From Aeromicrobium sp. 9AM (lineage in GTDB: Bacteria; Actinomycetota; Actinomycetes; Propionibacteriales; Nocardioidaceae): DNA of 64,000 nucleotides. The stretch spans positions 1,326,334 to 1,390,333 of the forward strand of contig NZ_LR733304.1 of NCBI RefSeq assembly GCF_902506105.1. The letters are read 5' to 3'. The notes under the pieces were generated by a model. It worked only from the letters and a program-made list of their open reading frames with translations, was not told where the DNA came from and made no database searches. Shown one piece after another: positions 8,564 to 17,352 of the stretch; position 1 is the first letter of the stretch, and every line of letters begins with the position of its first letter. A program made the position numbers and the translations under genes.

Positions 8564-8837
8564 GCACGCCGTTCTTCTCCGATGCCAGCTGGCTGCGGTG
8601 ATGCACCAGGAAGCAGGACGAGCAGGTGAACTCGTCGAGCTGCTTGGGCACGACCTGGACCGCGAGCTCCTCGTGTGACAGGTCCGCACCGGGCAGCTCG
8701 AAGTTCTCGGCGGCCTCGGTCTCGTCCTCGTCGACCTTGCCCGAGCTCTTCTCGTGCCGACGCGCCTTGAGCTCCTCGATGCTGTCCTCGGACTGCTCTT
8801 CTTCGGTCTTGCGCGGTGCGTCGTAATCGGTAGCCAT
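8538..8837 (-). CDS. DUF4193 zinc-ribbon protein
   Basis: 99 residues. An acidic, charged N-terminal half (MATDYDAPRKTEEEQSEDSI onward) leads to a C-terminal zinc-ribbon-like module with CSSC near residue 75 and CRDC two residues from the end. The ATG at 8837 follows a good AAAGGGAG ribosome binding site, so the longer frame upstream is rejected. A −10-like CACAAT lies about 40 bases upstream within a GGCGTG/CACGCC dyad. Proteins of this family are about 100 residues and present in nearly all Actinobacteria (Rv2699c, from memory). The role is not established; small acidic zinc proteins of this shape often contact RNA polymerase, but nothing here proves that. Confidence 0.88.
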   Translation of the reverse strand: MATDYDAPRKTEEEQSEDSIEELKARRHEKSSGKVDEDETEAAENFELPGADLSHEELAVQVVPKQLDEFTCSSCFLVHHRSQLASEKNGVLICRDCAY

Positions 8838-8900
8838 CAAATCTCCCTTTGTGCGGAACAACCGGCGTGATTGTGCCACACGCCCCAAATGTTCCGTTCG

Positions 8901-9692
8901 TCAGAACCCACAAGCACGTACGAGGGCGAAATATTCCTCAGCAATCGCAGGATGAGCAGCCATCACCATACGCTCGTTCGGACCGCCGTCGAGGCCACTG
9001 AGGAGCAAGCCTGATTCTGCCGCGATCAGACCGCCCGCAGCGAGGTCCCAGGGCTTGAGTCCCTGCTCGAGATAGGCGTCGTACCAACCCTCCGCGAGGC
9101 CGCACAGATCAAGCGCCGCGGAGCCGATCCGGCGGATGTCCCGCACCTGCGGCAGGAACGTCGGCATGGCGGCGGCCTGCGCCGTGCGGATCTCGGGGAC
9201 GTAGTTGAACCCGGTCGCGACGAGTGCATGGGCCACCGACTCCGGCCGCGGCGCGGACAGCATCCGGCGCTCGTCGCCGTCGTAGCACCATGCCCCGGCG
9301 CCGCGCACGGATCCCCACTCCGCGCCGGACGCGATGTTGATGACGTGCCCGGCCACGACCTCGCCGTCCTGGCGCGCAGCGATCGAGACGGCGTACGACG
9401 GGATGCCGTAGACGAAGTTGACCGTGCCGTCGATCGGGTCGACGACCCAGTCGACACCGGATGTCCCGATGACGTCGTTGCCCTCCTCGCCGACGAAGCC
9501 GTCGTCGGGCCGGGCGGCGAAGATACGTTCACGGATCAGCTGCTCGGACGCCTCGTCGATCTCGGTGACGACGTCGGTGGGGCTCGACTTGGTCGACGCG
9601 ATGTCGACGCGGCCCGACGGTCGGCGGCCGGCGACGAACGCGGCGGCTTCGCGGCCGACCTCGCGGGCCAGCGTCAGGAGCTGTTCGGTCAT
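8901..9692 (-). CDS. Inositol monophosphatase family protein
   Basis: 263 residues, Mg2+-dependent phosphatase of the SuhB/IMPase superfamily. Visible motifs: VGEEGND (metal-binding Glu-Glu, near residue 75), [17 protein letters not shown] (motif A, near 92) and [17 protein letters not shown] (motif B, near 212). It probably dephosphorylates inositol-1-phosphate, feeding phosphatidylinositol and mycothiol; histidinol phosphate is an alternative substrate in this family. The start ATG at 9692 overlaps the ferrochelatase stop by 4 bases (ATGA), so the pair is an operon. M. tuberculosis SuhB (Rv2701c) lies in the same block. Confidence 0.92.
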   Translation of the reverse strand: MTEQLLTLAREVGREAAAFVAGRRPSGRVDIASTKSSPTDVVTEIDEASEQLIRERIFAARPDDGFVGEEGNDVIGTSGVDWVVDPIDGTVNFVYGIPSYAVSIAARQDGEVVAGHVINIASGAEWGSVRGAGAWCYDGDERRMLSAPRPESVAHALVATGFNYVPEIRTAQAAAMPTFLPQVRDIRRIGSAALDLCGLAEGWYDAYLEQGLKPWDLAAGGLIAAESGLLLSGLDGGPNERMVMAAHPAIAEEYFALVRACGF

Positions 9693-10762
9693 GCGGTTGC
9701 CGTCGCAGCGCCGTCGCCGACGCCGCCGATTGTCGGCAGCGCCGAACGCGGGTTGAGGCAGCAGTCGGCCGGACACACGTCGTGCGACGGTCCGAGATCC
9801 CCCAGCGAGCAACGCTCGGGCTGCTCGCCGCGCTCGATCGCCGCGCGCTCGAGCACCAGGTCGCGCACCATCGCGACGAAGTCGGGGTGCGCGCCAGGGG
9901 TGTCGACCCGGTCGTAGGCCATGCCGAGACCGTCGGCCGTCATCTTGGCCTCGGTGTCGAGGTCGTAGATGACCTCCATGTGGTCGGAGATGAAGCCGAT
10001 CGGCACGACCACGACCGACCTGGTGCCCGACTCGTGCAGCTCACGCAGGTGGTCGTTGATGTCGGGCTCGAGCCACGGCATGTGCGGTGAGCCCGAGCGC
10101 GAGCAGTAGGCCAGCGACCAGCGATGCGTGCCGACGCCCTCGGCAACCAGCTCAGCGACGCTCTCGTGCTGCCGGACGTACGCCTCACGGCCCGGTCCCC
10201 CGCTGGCGAGGTTCATGGTCTCGGGGATCGAGTGGGTCACGAACACGACGTGCGTGCCGTCGGGCGCAGCGGCGAGCGCCTCGGCCGTCGCCTCGATGAA
10301 CGGACCGACGAAGCCCGGGTGGTTGAAGTAGTGGCGCAGCCGGCTCAGCTCGATGCCGAGACCGCTGACCGCGTCGTAGAGGTCCTCGCGGTACTGCCGG
10401 CAGCCGGAGTAGGACGAGTAGGCGCTGGTCACGAAGCAGGCCGCACGACGTACGCCGTCGGCCGCCATCTGGCGCGCGGCGTCTCGCAGGTAGGGATCCC
10501 AGTTGCGGTTGCCCCAGTAGATCGGCAGGTCGACACCGTGCTCGGCGAAGTCCTTGCGCATCGCGTCGAGCAGCTCGATGTTGAGCTCGTTGATCGGTGA
10601 CTTGCCACCGAAGAGGAAGTAGTGCTGACCGACCTCCTCGAGGCGCTCGCGCGGGATGCCGCGGCCGGCGGTGACGTTCTCGAGGAACGGGACGACGTCG
10701 TCGGGGTGCTCGGGTCCGCCGAACGACACGAGCAGGAGTGCGTCGAAGGGGCGGGCATCCAT
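9689..10762 (-). CDS. hemH: Ferrochelatase (coproporphyrin III type, [2Fe-2S])
   Basis: 357 residues. It inserts Fe2+ into the porphyrin ring near the end of haem synthesis; in Actinobacteria the substrate is coproporphyrin III (the gene is also called cpfC). Motifs include [14 protein letters not shown] at the N-terminus, [15 protein letters not shown] near residue 46, a catalytic-region [11 protein letters not shown] near 183 and [17 protein letters not shown] near 262. The C-terminal CPADCC near residue 337, with the upstream cysteine in SGCRQYRED, matches the iron-sulfur ligands of actinobacterial enzymes. The ATG at 10762 is chosen over a long upstream extension that lacks coding character. 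Confidence 0.95.
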   Translation of the reverse strand: MDARPFDALLLVSFGGPEHPDDVVPFLENVTAGRGIPRERLEEVGQHYFLFGGKSPINELNIELLDAMRKDFAEHGVDLPIYWGNRNWDPYLRDAARQMAADGVRRAACFVTSAYSSYSGCRQYREDLYDAVSGLGIELSRLRHYFNHPGFVGPFIEATAEALAAAPDGTHVVFVTHSIPETMNLASGGPGREAYVRQHESVAELVAEGVGTHRWSLAYCSRSGSPHMPWLEPDINDHLRELHESGTRSVVVVPIGFISDHMEVIYDLDTEAKMTADGLGMAYDRVDTPGAHPDFVAMVRDLVLERAAIERGEQPERCSLGDLGPSHDVCPADCCLNPRSALPTIGGVGDGAATATA

Positions 10763-10814
10763 GTGCTCATCATCCCACCGCCACAGATATGGTCGGCATG
10801 CTGGGAGGCCTTGG

Positions 10815-11999
10815 ATGCTGACGACATATCGGGACGTGCTGTCACGACCTGGTGCTGCGCTGTTCTCCCTCACCGCTGTCGTGTCACGACTGCCGTTGTC
10901 GATGGCCGGGTTCGGCATCGTGCTGCTGGTGTCGGAGCGGACCGGCTCGTACGGCCGAGCGGGCGTGCTCGCCGCGGTGTACGTCCTCGCGGCGGCGGCG
11001 TTCGGCCCGTGGCAGGGCCGGCTCGCCGACCGGCTCGGCCAGGCCAAGGTGCTCTGGGTCGTCGGCGCGGTCTATGCGTTCGGGATGGCGCTGACCCTCG
11101 TCGCGATCGACCAGGAGTGGGCGACCCCGCTGCCGCACCTGTGCGTCGCGATCGCCGGGCTCGCGACACCACAGACCGGCAGCATGGCCAGGGCGCGGTG
11201 GACGCACGCCGTCGCCGAGCGGAGCCAGCTCAACACCGCGTTCTCGATCGAGGCGGTGCTGGACGAGGTCGTCTTCATGGTCGGCCCGGTCCTGGTCACC
11301 GTGCTGACGCTGCAGATCTCCGACTTCGCCGGGCTCGTCTGCGCCGCCGCCGCGGCCTCGCTCGGGTCGTGGGCGCTCGCGGCCCAGCGACGTACGCAGC
11401 CGCCGAGGATCGACCACGTCGCCGGGGCCCGTGAGCCGATCGGCTGGGGCCTGCTCGGCCCGGTCGTCGTGGCGTCGATCGGGCTGGGGATGCTGTTCGG
11501 ATCGGCCGAGGTCATCGTCGTCGCGTTCTGCACCGAGGAGGGCAACCGCGGCGCGGCCGGCTTCGTCATCGCGATCTGGGCGACCGCGAGCCTGATCTCG
11601 GGAGTCGTGATCGGAGCGCTGCCGCAGCCCGCCGAACCACTCCACCGGCTGCGCGCGGCACTGCTCGCGCTCTCACTGCTGTTCGCCCCCCTGCTAGTCC
11701 TGCCGGGCATACCCCTGATCGCGGCGGGCATGTTCCTGACCGGCTTCATGATCTCCCCGACCCTGATCGCGATGGTCAACCTGATCGAGCAGCACGCGCC
11801 GCCATCGCGGCTGACCGAGTCGCTGGTGTGGATGACGACAGGGGCGGCGGTGGGGGTCGCGCCGGGCTCGGCGATCGCCGGCTGGGTCGTCGATCATCAC
11901 GGCGCGTCGACAGGCTTTCTGGTCCCGCTGATCTCGGGTCTCGCCGGTGCAGCCGTCGCGTGGAGCATCCGCACACCGTCGCGGGACCCGGCGGGGTGA
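10815..11999 (+). CDS. MFS transporter
   Basis: 394 residues with about 12 hydrophobic segments. The MFS loop 2-3 signature is visible as [16 protein letters not shown] near residue 68. Start ATG at 10815 follows GGGAGG at 10803-10808; the frame extends further upstream but over the ferrochelatase gene. It is divergent from hemH with 52 bases between starts. The substrate is unknown. The spacing to the putA gene is only 36 bases, but a separate promoter and palindrome lie in that gap, so the two are not necessarily one operon. Confidence 0.85.
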   Translation: MLTTYRDVLSRPGAALFSLTAVVSRLPLSMAGFGIVLLVSERTGSYGRAGVLAAVYVLAAAAFGPWQGRLADRLGQAKVLWVVGAVYAFGMALTLVAIDQEWATPLPHLCVAIAGLATPQTGSMARARWTHAVAERSQLNTAFSIEAVLDEVVFMVGPVLVTVLTLQISDFAGLVCAAAAASLGSWALAAQRRTQPPRIDHVAGAREPIGWGLLGPVVVASIGLGMLFGSAEVIVVAFCTEEGNRGAAGFVIAIWATASLISGVVIGALPQPAEPLHRLRAALLALSLLFAPLLVLPGIPLIAAGMFLTGFMISPTLIAMVNLIEQHAPPSRLTESLVWMTTGAAVGVAPGSAIAGWVVDHHGASTGFLVPLISGLAGAAVAWSIRTPSRDPAG

Positions 12000-12014
12000 A
12001 CATCGGACCGATGT
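12000..12014. promoter_or_regulatory. Palindrome ACATCGG-A-CCGATGT at the putA promoter
   Basis: A perfect 7-bp inverted repeat around one central base, immediately after the MFS stop. A −10-like TAACCT follows at 12020-12025, 10 bases before the putA ATG. The palindrome therefore occupies the −35/spacer position, where a repressor would sit. Confidence 0.55.
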
Positions 12015-12035
12015 GGCATTAACCTTGGGCTCGAC

Positions 12036-15000
12036 ATGACCCAACTCACTCTCGCCGAGCGCAGCGTCGAGCTCGTACGCACCTGGATCGATCCCAAGCA
12101 CACCTCCGCCCGCCGGGCCGATCCCTCCGCCGAGCGCCTGGCCAAGCTGCTCAAGGACCCGCACGGGCTCGAGTTCACGATCGGTTTCGTCGACCGGGTC
12201 GTACGCCCGGACGATCACCGGGTCGCCGCGCGCAACCTGCGGGCGCTCGCCCTGCACACGCCGTCGTTCCTGCCGGCCGGCCAGCGTGTCCTGCTCAAGC
12301 TCGGCGCGGTGACGGCGGTCCTGTTCCCCAAGCTGGTCGTGTCGATCGCCCGGCGCACCCTGCGACGCATGGTCGGCCACCTCGTCGTCGACGCCCGTCC
12401 CGTGCAGCTCGGCAAGACCATCAAGCGCCTGCGCGCCGGTGGCGACCGGCTCAACCTCAACCTGCTCGGCGAGGCCGTCCTCGGCGAGGGCGAGGCAGCG
12501 CACCGCCGCGACGGCACGATGGAGCTGCTCGAGCGCGACGACGTCGACTACGTGTCGGTCAAGGTGTCGTCCGTCGCCAGCCAGCTGTCGATGTGGGCGT
12601 TCGACGAGTCCGTCGCGCGCGTCGTCGAACAGCTGACGCCGCTCTACGAGCGCGCGTCGACCGGCGAGCCGACGTTCATCAACCTCGACATGGAGGAGTA
12701 CCACGACCTCGACCTCACGGTGGCGGTCTTCAAGGCGATCCTCGAGTCCTACCCCGACCTTGAGGCCGGCATCGTGTTGCAGGCGTACCTGCCGGACGCC
12801 CTCAGCGCGATGCAGGACCTGCAGGAGTGGGCGGCCAAGCGACGGGCGCAGGGCGGGGCGCCGATCAAGGTCCGCGTCGTCAAGGGCGCCAACCTCGCGA
12901 TGGAGCGGGTCGACGCCGCGATGCACGGCTGGCCGCTGGCGACCTGGCCGACCAAGCAGGAGACCGACACCAACTACAAGCGGGTCCTCGACTGGGCCAT
13001 GACGCCCGAGCGGGTCGATGCCCTGCGGCTCGGCGTCGCCGGCCAGAACCTCTTCGACATCGCGTACGCCTGGCTGCTCGCCGGTGATCGCGGCGTGCGC
13101 GACAGCGTCGATTTCGAGATGCTGCTCGGCATGGACAGCGGTCCGGTCGACGCCGTCCGCGACGACATCGGGCAGCTGCTGCTCTACACCCCAGTCGTGC
13201 ACCCCTCGGAGTTCGACGTCGCGATCTCCTACCTCGTGCGCCGGCTCGAGGAGAACGCCAGCAGCGACAACTTCATGTCGGCGGCGTTCGAGCTGGCCGA
13301 CGAGCCCGACCTGCTGGCCCGCGAGATCCAGCGCTTCTTCGGCTCCGTCGACGCCCTCGACGACGCGGTGCCCGAGCCGCACCGCACACAGAACCGGATG
13401 ACCGAGGTCGCGCCCGTACGTTCCGGGGCGTTCACGAACACGCCGGACACCGACCCGTCGACGGCCGGCAACCGCGAGTGGGGCCGACTCGTGCTCGCGC
13501 GATCGGCCTACACGCAGCTCGGCACCGAGACCGTGCGCGTCAACAAGATCCCGGGGCCGGCGAGCCTCGAGAGCGTCGTCCAGGACACCCGCGTCGCGGC
13601 CAAGGCGTGGGAAGGCCGCGGCTCCGAGGTGCGCGGCTGGATCCTGCACCAGGCCGGCAGCGCGCTGGCCGCCCGCCGGGGCGACCTCGTGTCCGTCATG
13701 GCCGCCGAGGCCGGCAAGACCATCGCCGAGGCCGATGTCGAGGTCAGCGAGGCGATCGACTTCGCCCACTACTACGCCGAGTCGGCCCGCCGCCTCGAGG
13801 CCGTCGACGGCGCGGAGTTCGTGCCCGACACCCTGACCGTCGTCGCTCCCCCGTGGAACTTCCCGGTCGCCATCCCGGCTGGCTCGGTTCTCGCCGCCCT
13901 GTCCGTCGGCAGCGGCGTCATCATCAAGGCCGCGCCACAGACGCGCCGCTGCGCCGCCGTCATGGTCGAGGCGCTCTGGCAGGCCGGCGTGCCGCGTGAC
14001 GTGCTGCGCTACGTCACGATCGACGAGGGACCGCTCAGCAAGGCGCTCATCTCGCACTCCGACGTCGACCGGGTCATCCTGACCGGTGGCTGGGACACCG
14101 CCAACCTGTTCCGCTCGTGGCGGCCCGACCTCCCGCTGCTCGCCGAGACGAGCGGCAAGAACGCCATCATCATCACGCCGAGCGCCGACATCGACCTGGC
14201 CGTCGCCGACCTCGTCAAGAGTGCCTTCGGGCACGCCGGCCAGAAGTGCTCCGCCGCGAGCCTCGCGATCCTCGTCGGGTCGGTCGGCGACTCCGAACGG
14301 TTCCAGCGACAGCTCGTCGACGCCGTCTCGTCGCTCAAGGTCGGCTTCCCCCACGACCCCGAGGTCACGATGGGCCCGATCATCGAGCCGCCTCTCGGCA
14401 AGCTCGCCGAGGGCCTGACGTCGCTGGGCGACGGCGAGGAGTGGCTGCTCGCCCCGCGCCAGATCGGTCCCGATCCCCGCGTGTGGTCGCCCGGCGTGCG
14501 CACGGGCGTACGTCCCGGCGGCCGGTTCCACACGACGGAGTACTTCGGACCGATCCTCGGCATCATGAAGGCCCGCTCGCTCAACCAGGCCATCGAGTGG
14601 CAGAACGCCACCGACTACGGGCTGACCGCCGGCATCCACTCGCTGGACGCCAAGGAGGTCAACACCTGGATCAACTCGGTGCAGGCCGGCAACCTCTACG
14701 TCAACCGCGGCATCACGGGTGCCATCGTGCAGCGCCAGCCGTTCGGTGGCTGGAAGCGGTCGTCGGTCGGCACGACCGCCAAGGCCGGCGGCCCCAACTA
14801 CCTGACCCACCTCGGCACGTGGCGACCGCGGCCGCTGCGCGCCGCCGAGTCGCCCGAGCTGTCGCGTGAGGTCTCCCGGCTCCTCGATGCCGTCCGGCCC
14901 CAGGTCAGCGGCGCCGAGCACCGCGACCTCATCGCCGCGGCATCGTCCGACCACGTGGCGTGGACCCGCGAGTACGGCATCCTCAAGGACGTCTCCAAGC

Positions 15001-15434
15001 TGGGCGTCGAGCGCAACGTGTTCCGCTACGTCCCCGTCCCGGTGGCGGTCCGCTTCGACGGCAACTTCCTCCCCGAGCTCATCCGGGTGCTGCTGGCTGC
15101 TGCGCGTACGGGCGCACCCGTCGCGGTCAGCTCACGCACTCCCCTGCCGTCCGGGCTCGCACCCAAGGCCCGGATCGAGACGCATGACGCGTGGCTCGCG
15201 CACATCGCGGCGACGCGGCCCCCGCGCATACGCCTGGTCGGTTCCGATGCCAGGGACGTCGCCGTCGCGGTCGACGGCGATCCGGATGTCGCGATCTACG
15301 CCGGCCCGGTGACCCCGTCGGGTCGGGTCGAGGCGCTGCCGTTCCTGCAGGAGCAGTCGGTGACGATCACCAACCACCGCTTCGGCAACCACGACCCCGA
15401 GTTCGACCTGGTCCTCCCCCGCACCCCCCGCTAG
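12036..15434 (+). CDS. putA: Bifunctional proline dehydrogenase / delta-1-pyrroline-5-carboxylate dehydrogenase
   Basis: 1132 residues. It oxidises proline to glutamate in two steps. The FAD-dependent proline dehydrogenase barrel covers about residues 60-420 (SVKVSSVASQ near 171, RVVKGANLAMERVDAAMHGW near 281). The NAD-dependent aldehyde dehydrogenase covers about 480-940, with VVAPPWNFPVAIPAGS near 606, Glu704 in AETSGKN and nucleophile Cys738 in AGQKCSAAS, 34 residues apart as usual. A further C-terminal domain of about 190 residues has no motif I recognise. No N-terminal ribbon-helix-helix DNA-binding domain is present, so unlike E. coli PutA it cannot be its own repressor; an external regulator may use the palindrome upstream. 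The mRNA leader is at most a few bases. Confidence 0.95.
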   Translation: MTQLTLAERSVELVRTWIDPKHTSARRADPSAERLAKLLKDPHGLEFTIGFVDRVVRPDDHRVAARNLRALALHTPSFLPAGQRVLLKLGAVTAVLFPKLVVSIARRTLRRMVGHLVVDARPVQLGKTIKRLRAGGDRLNLNLLGEAVLGEGEAAHRRDGTMELLERDDVDYVSVKVSSVASQLSMWAFDESVARVVEQLTPLYERASTGEPTFINLDMEEYHDLDLTVAVFKAILESYPDLEAGIVLQAYLPDALSAMQDLQEWAAKRRAQGGAPIKVRVVKGANLAMERVDAAMHGWPLATWPTKQETDTNYKRVLDWAMTPERVDALRLGVAGQNLFDIAYAWLLAGDRGVRDSVDFEMLLGMDSGPVDAVRDDIGQLLLYTPVVHPSEFDVAISYLVRRLEENASSDNFMSAAFELADEPDLLAREIQRFFGSVDALDDAVPEPHRTQNRMTEVAPVRSGAFTNTPDTDPSTAGNREWGRLVLARSAYTQLGTETVRVNKIPGPASLESVVQDTRVAAKAWEGRGSEVRGWILHQAGSALAARRGDLVSVMAAEAGKTIAEADVEVSEAIDFAHYYAESARRLEAVDGAEFVPDTLTVVAPPWNFPVAIPAGSVLAALSVGSGVIIKAAPQTRRCAAVMVEALWQAGVPRDVLRYVTIDEGPLSKALISHSDVDRVILTGGWDTANLFRSWRPDLPLLAETSGKNAIIITPSADIDLAVADLVKSAFGHAGQKCSAASLAILVGSVGDSERFQRQLVDAVSSLKVGFPHDPEVTMGPIIEPPLGKLAEGLTSLGDGEEWLLAPRQIGPDPRVWSPGVRTGVRPGGRFHTTEYFGPILGIMKARSLNQAIEWQNATDYGLTAGIHSLDAKEVNTWINSVQAGNLYVNRGITGAIVQRQPFGGWKRSSVGTTAKAGGPNYLTHLGTWRPRPLRAAESPELSREVSRLLDAVRPQVSGAEHRDLIAAASSDHVAWTREYGILKDVSKLGVERNVFRYVPVPVAVRFDGNFLPELIRVLLAAARTGAPVAVSSRTPLPSGLAPKARIETHDAWLAHIAATRPPRIRLVGSDARDVAVAVDGDPDVAIYAGPVTPSGRVEALPFLQEQSVTITNHRFGNHDPEFDLVLPRTPR

Positions 15435-15444
15435 CCGACTGCCC

Positions 15445-15507
15445 CGCTGGGAGTGACGTTGTGCATGCGACACGCCGAAGCCAGCCTGTAAAACGTCACT
15501 CCCAGCG
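15445..15507. repeat. 16-bp perfect inverted repeat between putA and UPF0126 gene
   Basis: CGCTGGGAGTGACGTT at 15445-15460 is repeated exactly in inverse at 15492-15507, with 31 bases between. It fills the gap between two convergent genes. There is no T-tract. It could be a bidirectional terminator or a mobile repeat unit. Confidence 0.7.
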
Positions 15508-15512
15508 AGGGT

Positions 15513-16133
15513 CTAGCCGTGCGGGATGCCGGGCGGCAGGGGTGCGGTCCAGCCGCGCTTGAGGGCGATCAGGCGCCAGCCGAGGCACACCACGAACGCC
15601 AGGGCGTACCACCACTCGACGTATCCCTCGTGGTGCACGATCGTCGCGATGAAGGCGCCGGCGAAGGCGGGCGTCGCGTAGAGCTCGCCGCGAAAGATCA
15701 CCGGCACGCGGCCGGCGACGACGTCGCGCAGCATGCCGCCGCCGACTCCGCTCAGCGTGCCCAGCACCGAGGCGGCCAGCACCCCGAGCCCGGCCTCGTC
15801 CGCCTTGACCGCGCCGGTGACGCAGAACAACCCCAGGCCGACCGCGTCGAGGACCATGATCTGGCGCTCCATGCGGCCGAACGCCGGGTGGAACACGAAC
15901 ACCACGAGAGCCGTCGCGGCGGGCACGACGAGGTAGCGCCAGTCGTCGAGCGCGGCCGGTGGCACCGACCCGATCAGCACGTCCCGCAGGACGCCGCCGC
16001 CCAGGCCCGTGATGAGCGCGAGGACCGTGACGCCGAAGACATCGAGCTCCTTGCGCACGCCGACCAGGGCCCCGGTCGAGGCGAAGACCGCGATTCCGGC
16101 CAGATCGAGGACCAGGAGGAGGGTGTCGGACAC
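15513..16133 (-). CDS. TRIC/UPF0126 family membrane protein
   Basis: 206 residues made of two repeats of three membrane helices plus a seventh. The repeated signature GLGGGVLRDVLIG (near residue 43) and GVGGGMLRDVVAG (near 128) is the hallmark of the UPF0126/TRIC-like family, bacterial relatives of trimeric intracellular cation channels. It may conduct monovalent cations or take up a small metabolite such as glycine; bacterial members are poorly studied. The start is a GTG at 16133. It is convergent with putA. Confidence 0.88.
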   Translation of the reverse strand: MSDTLLLVLDLAGIAVFASTGALVGVRKELDVFGVTVLALITGLGGGVLRDVLIGSVPPAALDDWRYLVVPAATALVVFVFHPAFGRMERQIMVLDAVGLGLFCVTGAVKADEAGLGVLAASVLGTLSGVGGGMLRDVVAGRVPVIFRGELYATPAFAGAFIATIVHHEGYVEWWYALAFVVCLGWRLIALKRGWTAPLPPGIPHG

Positions 16134-16252
16134 GTCGACGACGCTATCTGGTCTCGGCGCGTCACCGCAGGTTCGCCACCTGCGCGCCTAGGATGAGAAC
16201 ACGCTTCGAGTGAACGCCCACCCGGAGCCGGCGTCACATCGGAGGCGATGAC

Positions 16253-17206
16253 ATGCGTGATCTCGGTCTCGACGGACTGAGCGAGGACAGACGGTTCCTC
16301 ATCGCGCGTGATTCGTCCACCGGTGAGCGATTTCGCATCCCCGCTGATCACCGCCTCGCTTCCCTGATCGGCAAGCCGTCCCACTCTGGGAACACCTCCG
16401 GCCAGTTGGAGATCCGCATGGAAAGCTCACTCAGCCCGCGCGACATCCAGACCCGCATACGCCGCGGTGAGACCCCGCAGGCGGTTGCCGACTCGGCCGG
16501 TGTCCCGGTCGAGCAGATCCTCGGTTTCGCCGGCCCGGTGCTCGCCGAGCGCGAGTACATGTGCGAGCAGGCCCGCAAGACCTCGATCCGCCGCAAGCAC
16601 GTGGGCGGCGCGGGCGTGCTGCTCGGCACCCTCGTCACCGAGAACATCGCCGCCAACGGCGGCGTGCCCGAGTCAGCCAGCTGGGACTCATGGCGGCGCG
16701 AGGACGGCCGCTGGAACGTCCAGGTCACCCCCGAGGGTGCCGCGCATCCGGCCAGCTTCCTGTTCGACGTCAAGAGCCGCTACGTCGTGCCGGCCGACGA
16801 GTTCGCCCACGACCTGGTCGGCGACGTCGCCCTGCCCGACTCGGCCGACATGGCCATCGCGGACGCCGTGCGTACGCCGGCCCGTCCCGAGGCGCCCGAG
16901 CCCGTCGCGCCCCTCGAGGTGGTCGACGAGCTCGACCTGCCCGCACCGGTCGAGGAAGGCCCGCAGATCGGCGTCGCGTCGCTCAAGGAGGCCCGCGATC
17001 GCAAGGCGCTCGAGCAGCTGACGATCACCGAGCCCGAGGTCGCCGAGCCGGCCGCTGAGGTCGAGCACGAGGTCGACGACTTCGAGGACTCGCTCGAGCA
17101 CGACGTCGCCGTGCCCGACACGATGGGCCCGCGCAAGAAGCGTCACGAACGCCGTCGCGTCCCCAGCTGGGACGAGATCATGTTCGGCGACAATAAGTCC
17201 GATTGA
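16253..17206 (+). CDS. sepH: Septation protein SepH (DUF3071)
   Basis: 317 residues. SepH is an actinobacterial cytoplasmic protein that binds FtsZ and promotes its assembly at division septa. The N-terminal DUF3071 domain contains a helix-turn-helix-like segment (SPRDIQTRIRRGETPQAVAD, near residue 61) and the conserved AEREYMCEQARKTSIRRKHV near 97. A long acidic, disordered linker (about 190-290) follows, and the C-terminal FtsZ-interaction region RRRVPSWDEIMFG lies at 302-314. A GGAGG just upstream fixes the ATG at 16253. A −10-like TAGGAT lies near 16188. The gene ends inside a stem-forming repeat. Confidence 0.93.
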   Translation: MRDLGLDGLSEDRRFLIARDSSTGERFRIPADHRLASLIGKPSHSGNTSGQLEIRMESSLSPRDIQTRIRRGETPQAVADSAGVPVEQILGFAGPVLAEREYMCEQARKTSIRRKHVGGAGVLLGTLVTENIAANGGVPESASWDSWRREDGRWNVQVTPEGAAHPASFLFDVKSRYVVPADEFAHDLVGDVALPDSADMAIADAVRTPARPEAPEPVAPLEVVDELDLPAPVEEGPQIGVASLKEARDRKALEQLTITEPEVAEPAAEVEHEVDDFEDSLEHDVAVPDTMGPRKKRHERRRVPSWDEIMFGDNKSD

Positions 17207-17235
17207 GCGAGCCCTGCGAGCGAACGTCGGACTTA
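17194..17235 (+). terminator. Stem at the end of sepH
   Basis: TAAGTCCGA at 17194-17202 (last codons of sepH) pairs perfectly with TCGGACTTA at 17227-17235, enclosing the GC-rich 5' part of the dispersed repeat. No T-run follows. Confidence 0.45.
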
Positions 17236-17275
17236 GGTTGAGCGATCACGCCGAAGGCGTCAGATGACGAAACCT
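17205..17275 (+). repeat. Dispersed structured repeat, copy 1
   Basis: Begins GAGCGAGCCCTGCGAGCGA and ends ATGACGAAACCT. The last 41 bases (17235-17275) match the reverse complement of 40587-40627 at 38 positions, and the first 23 match at 22; only a 6-7 base block between them differs. AGGTT/AACCT ends can pair, and an inner hairpin ACGCC-GAA-GGCGT is replaced by GCGCC-GAA-GGCGC in copy 2, a compensatory change. The rest of the gap to 17352 shows nothing recognisable. Confidence 0.75.
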
Positions 17276-17352
17276 CGCGAGCTGACCTCCCGACGCTGGA
17301 ACGCGCAGCGGCGGGAACGTCCTTTCGACAAGCTCAAGGACCGGAGACTCGC

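Noticed and set aside
12036-15434. Frameshift or fusion artefact in the long putA frame
   Set aside because: Both catalytic domains are complete, in one frame and at normal spacing; fused PutA proteins of about 1150 residues occur in other actinobacteria.
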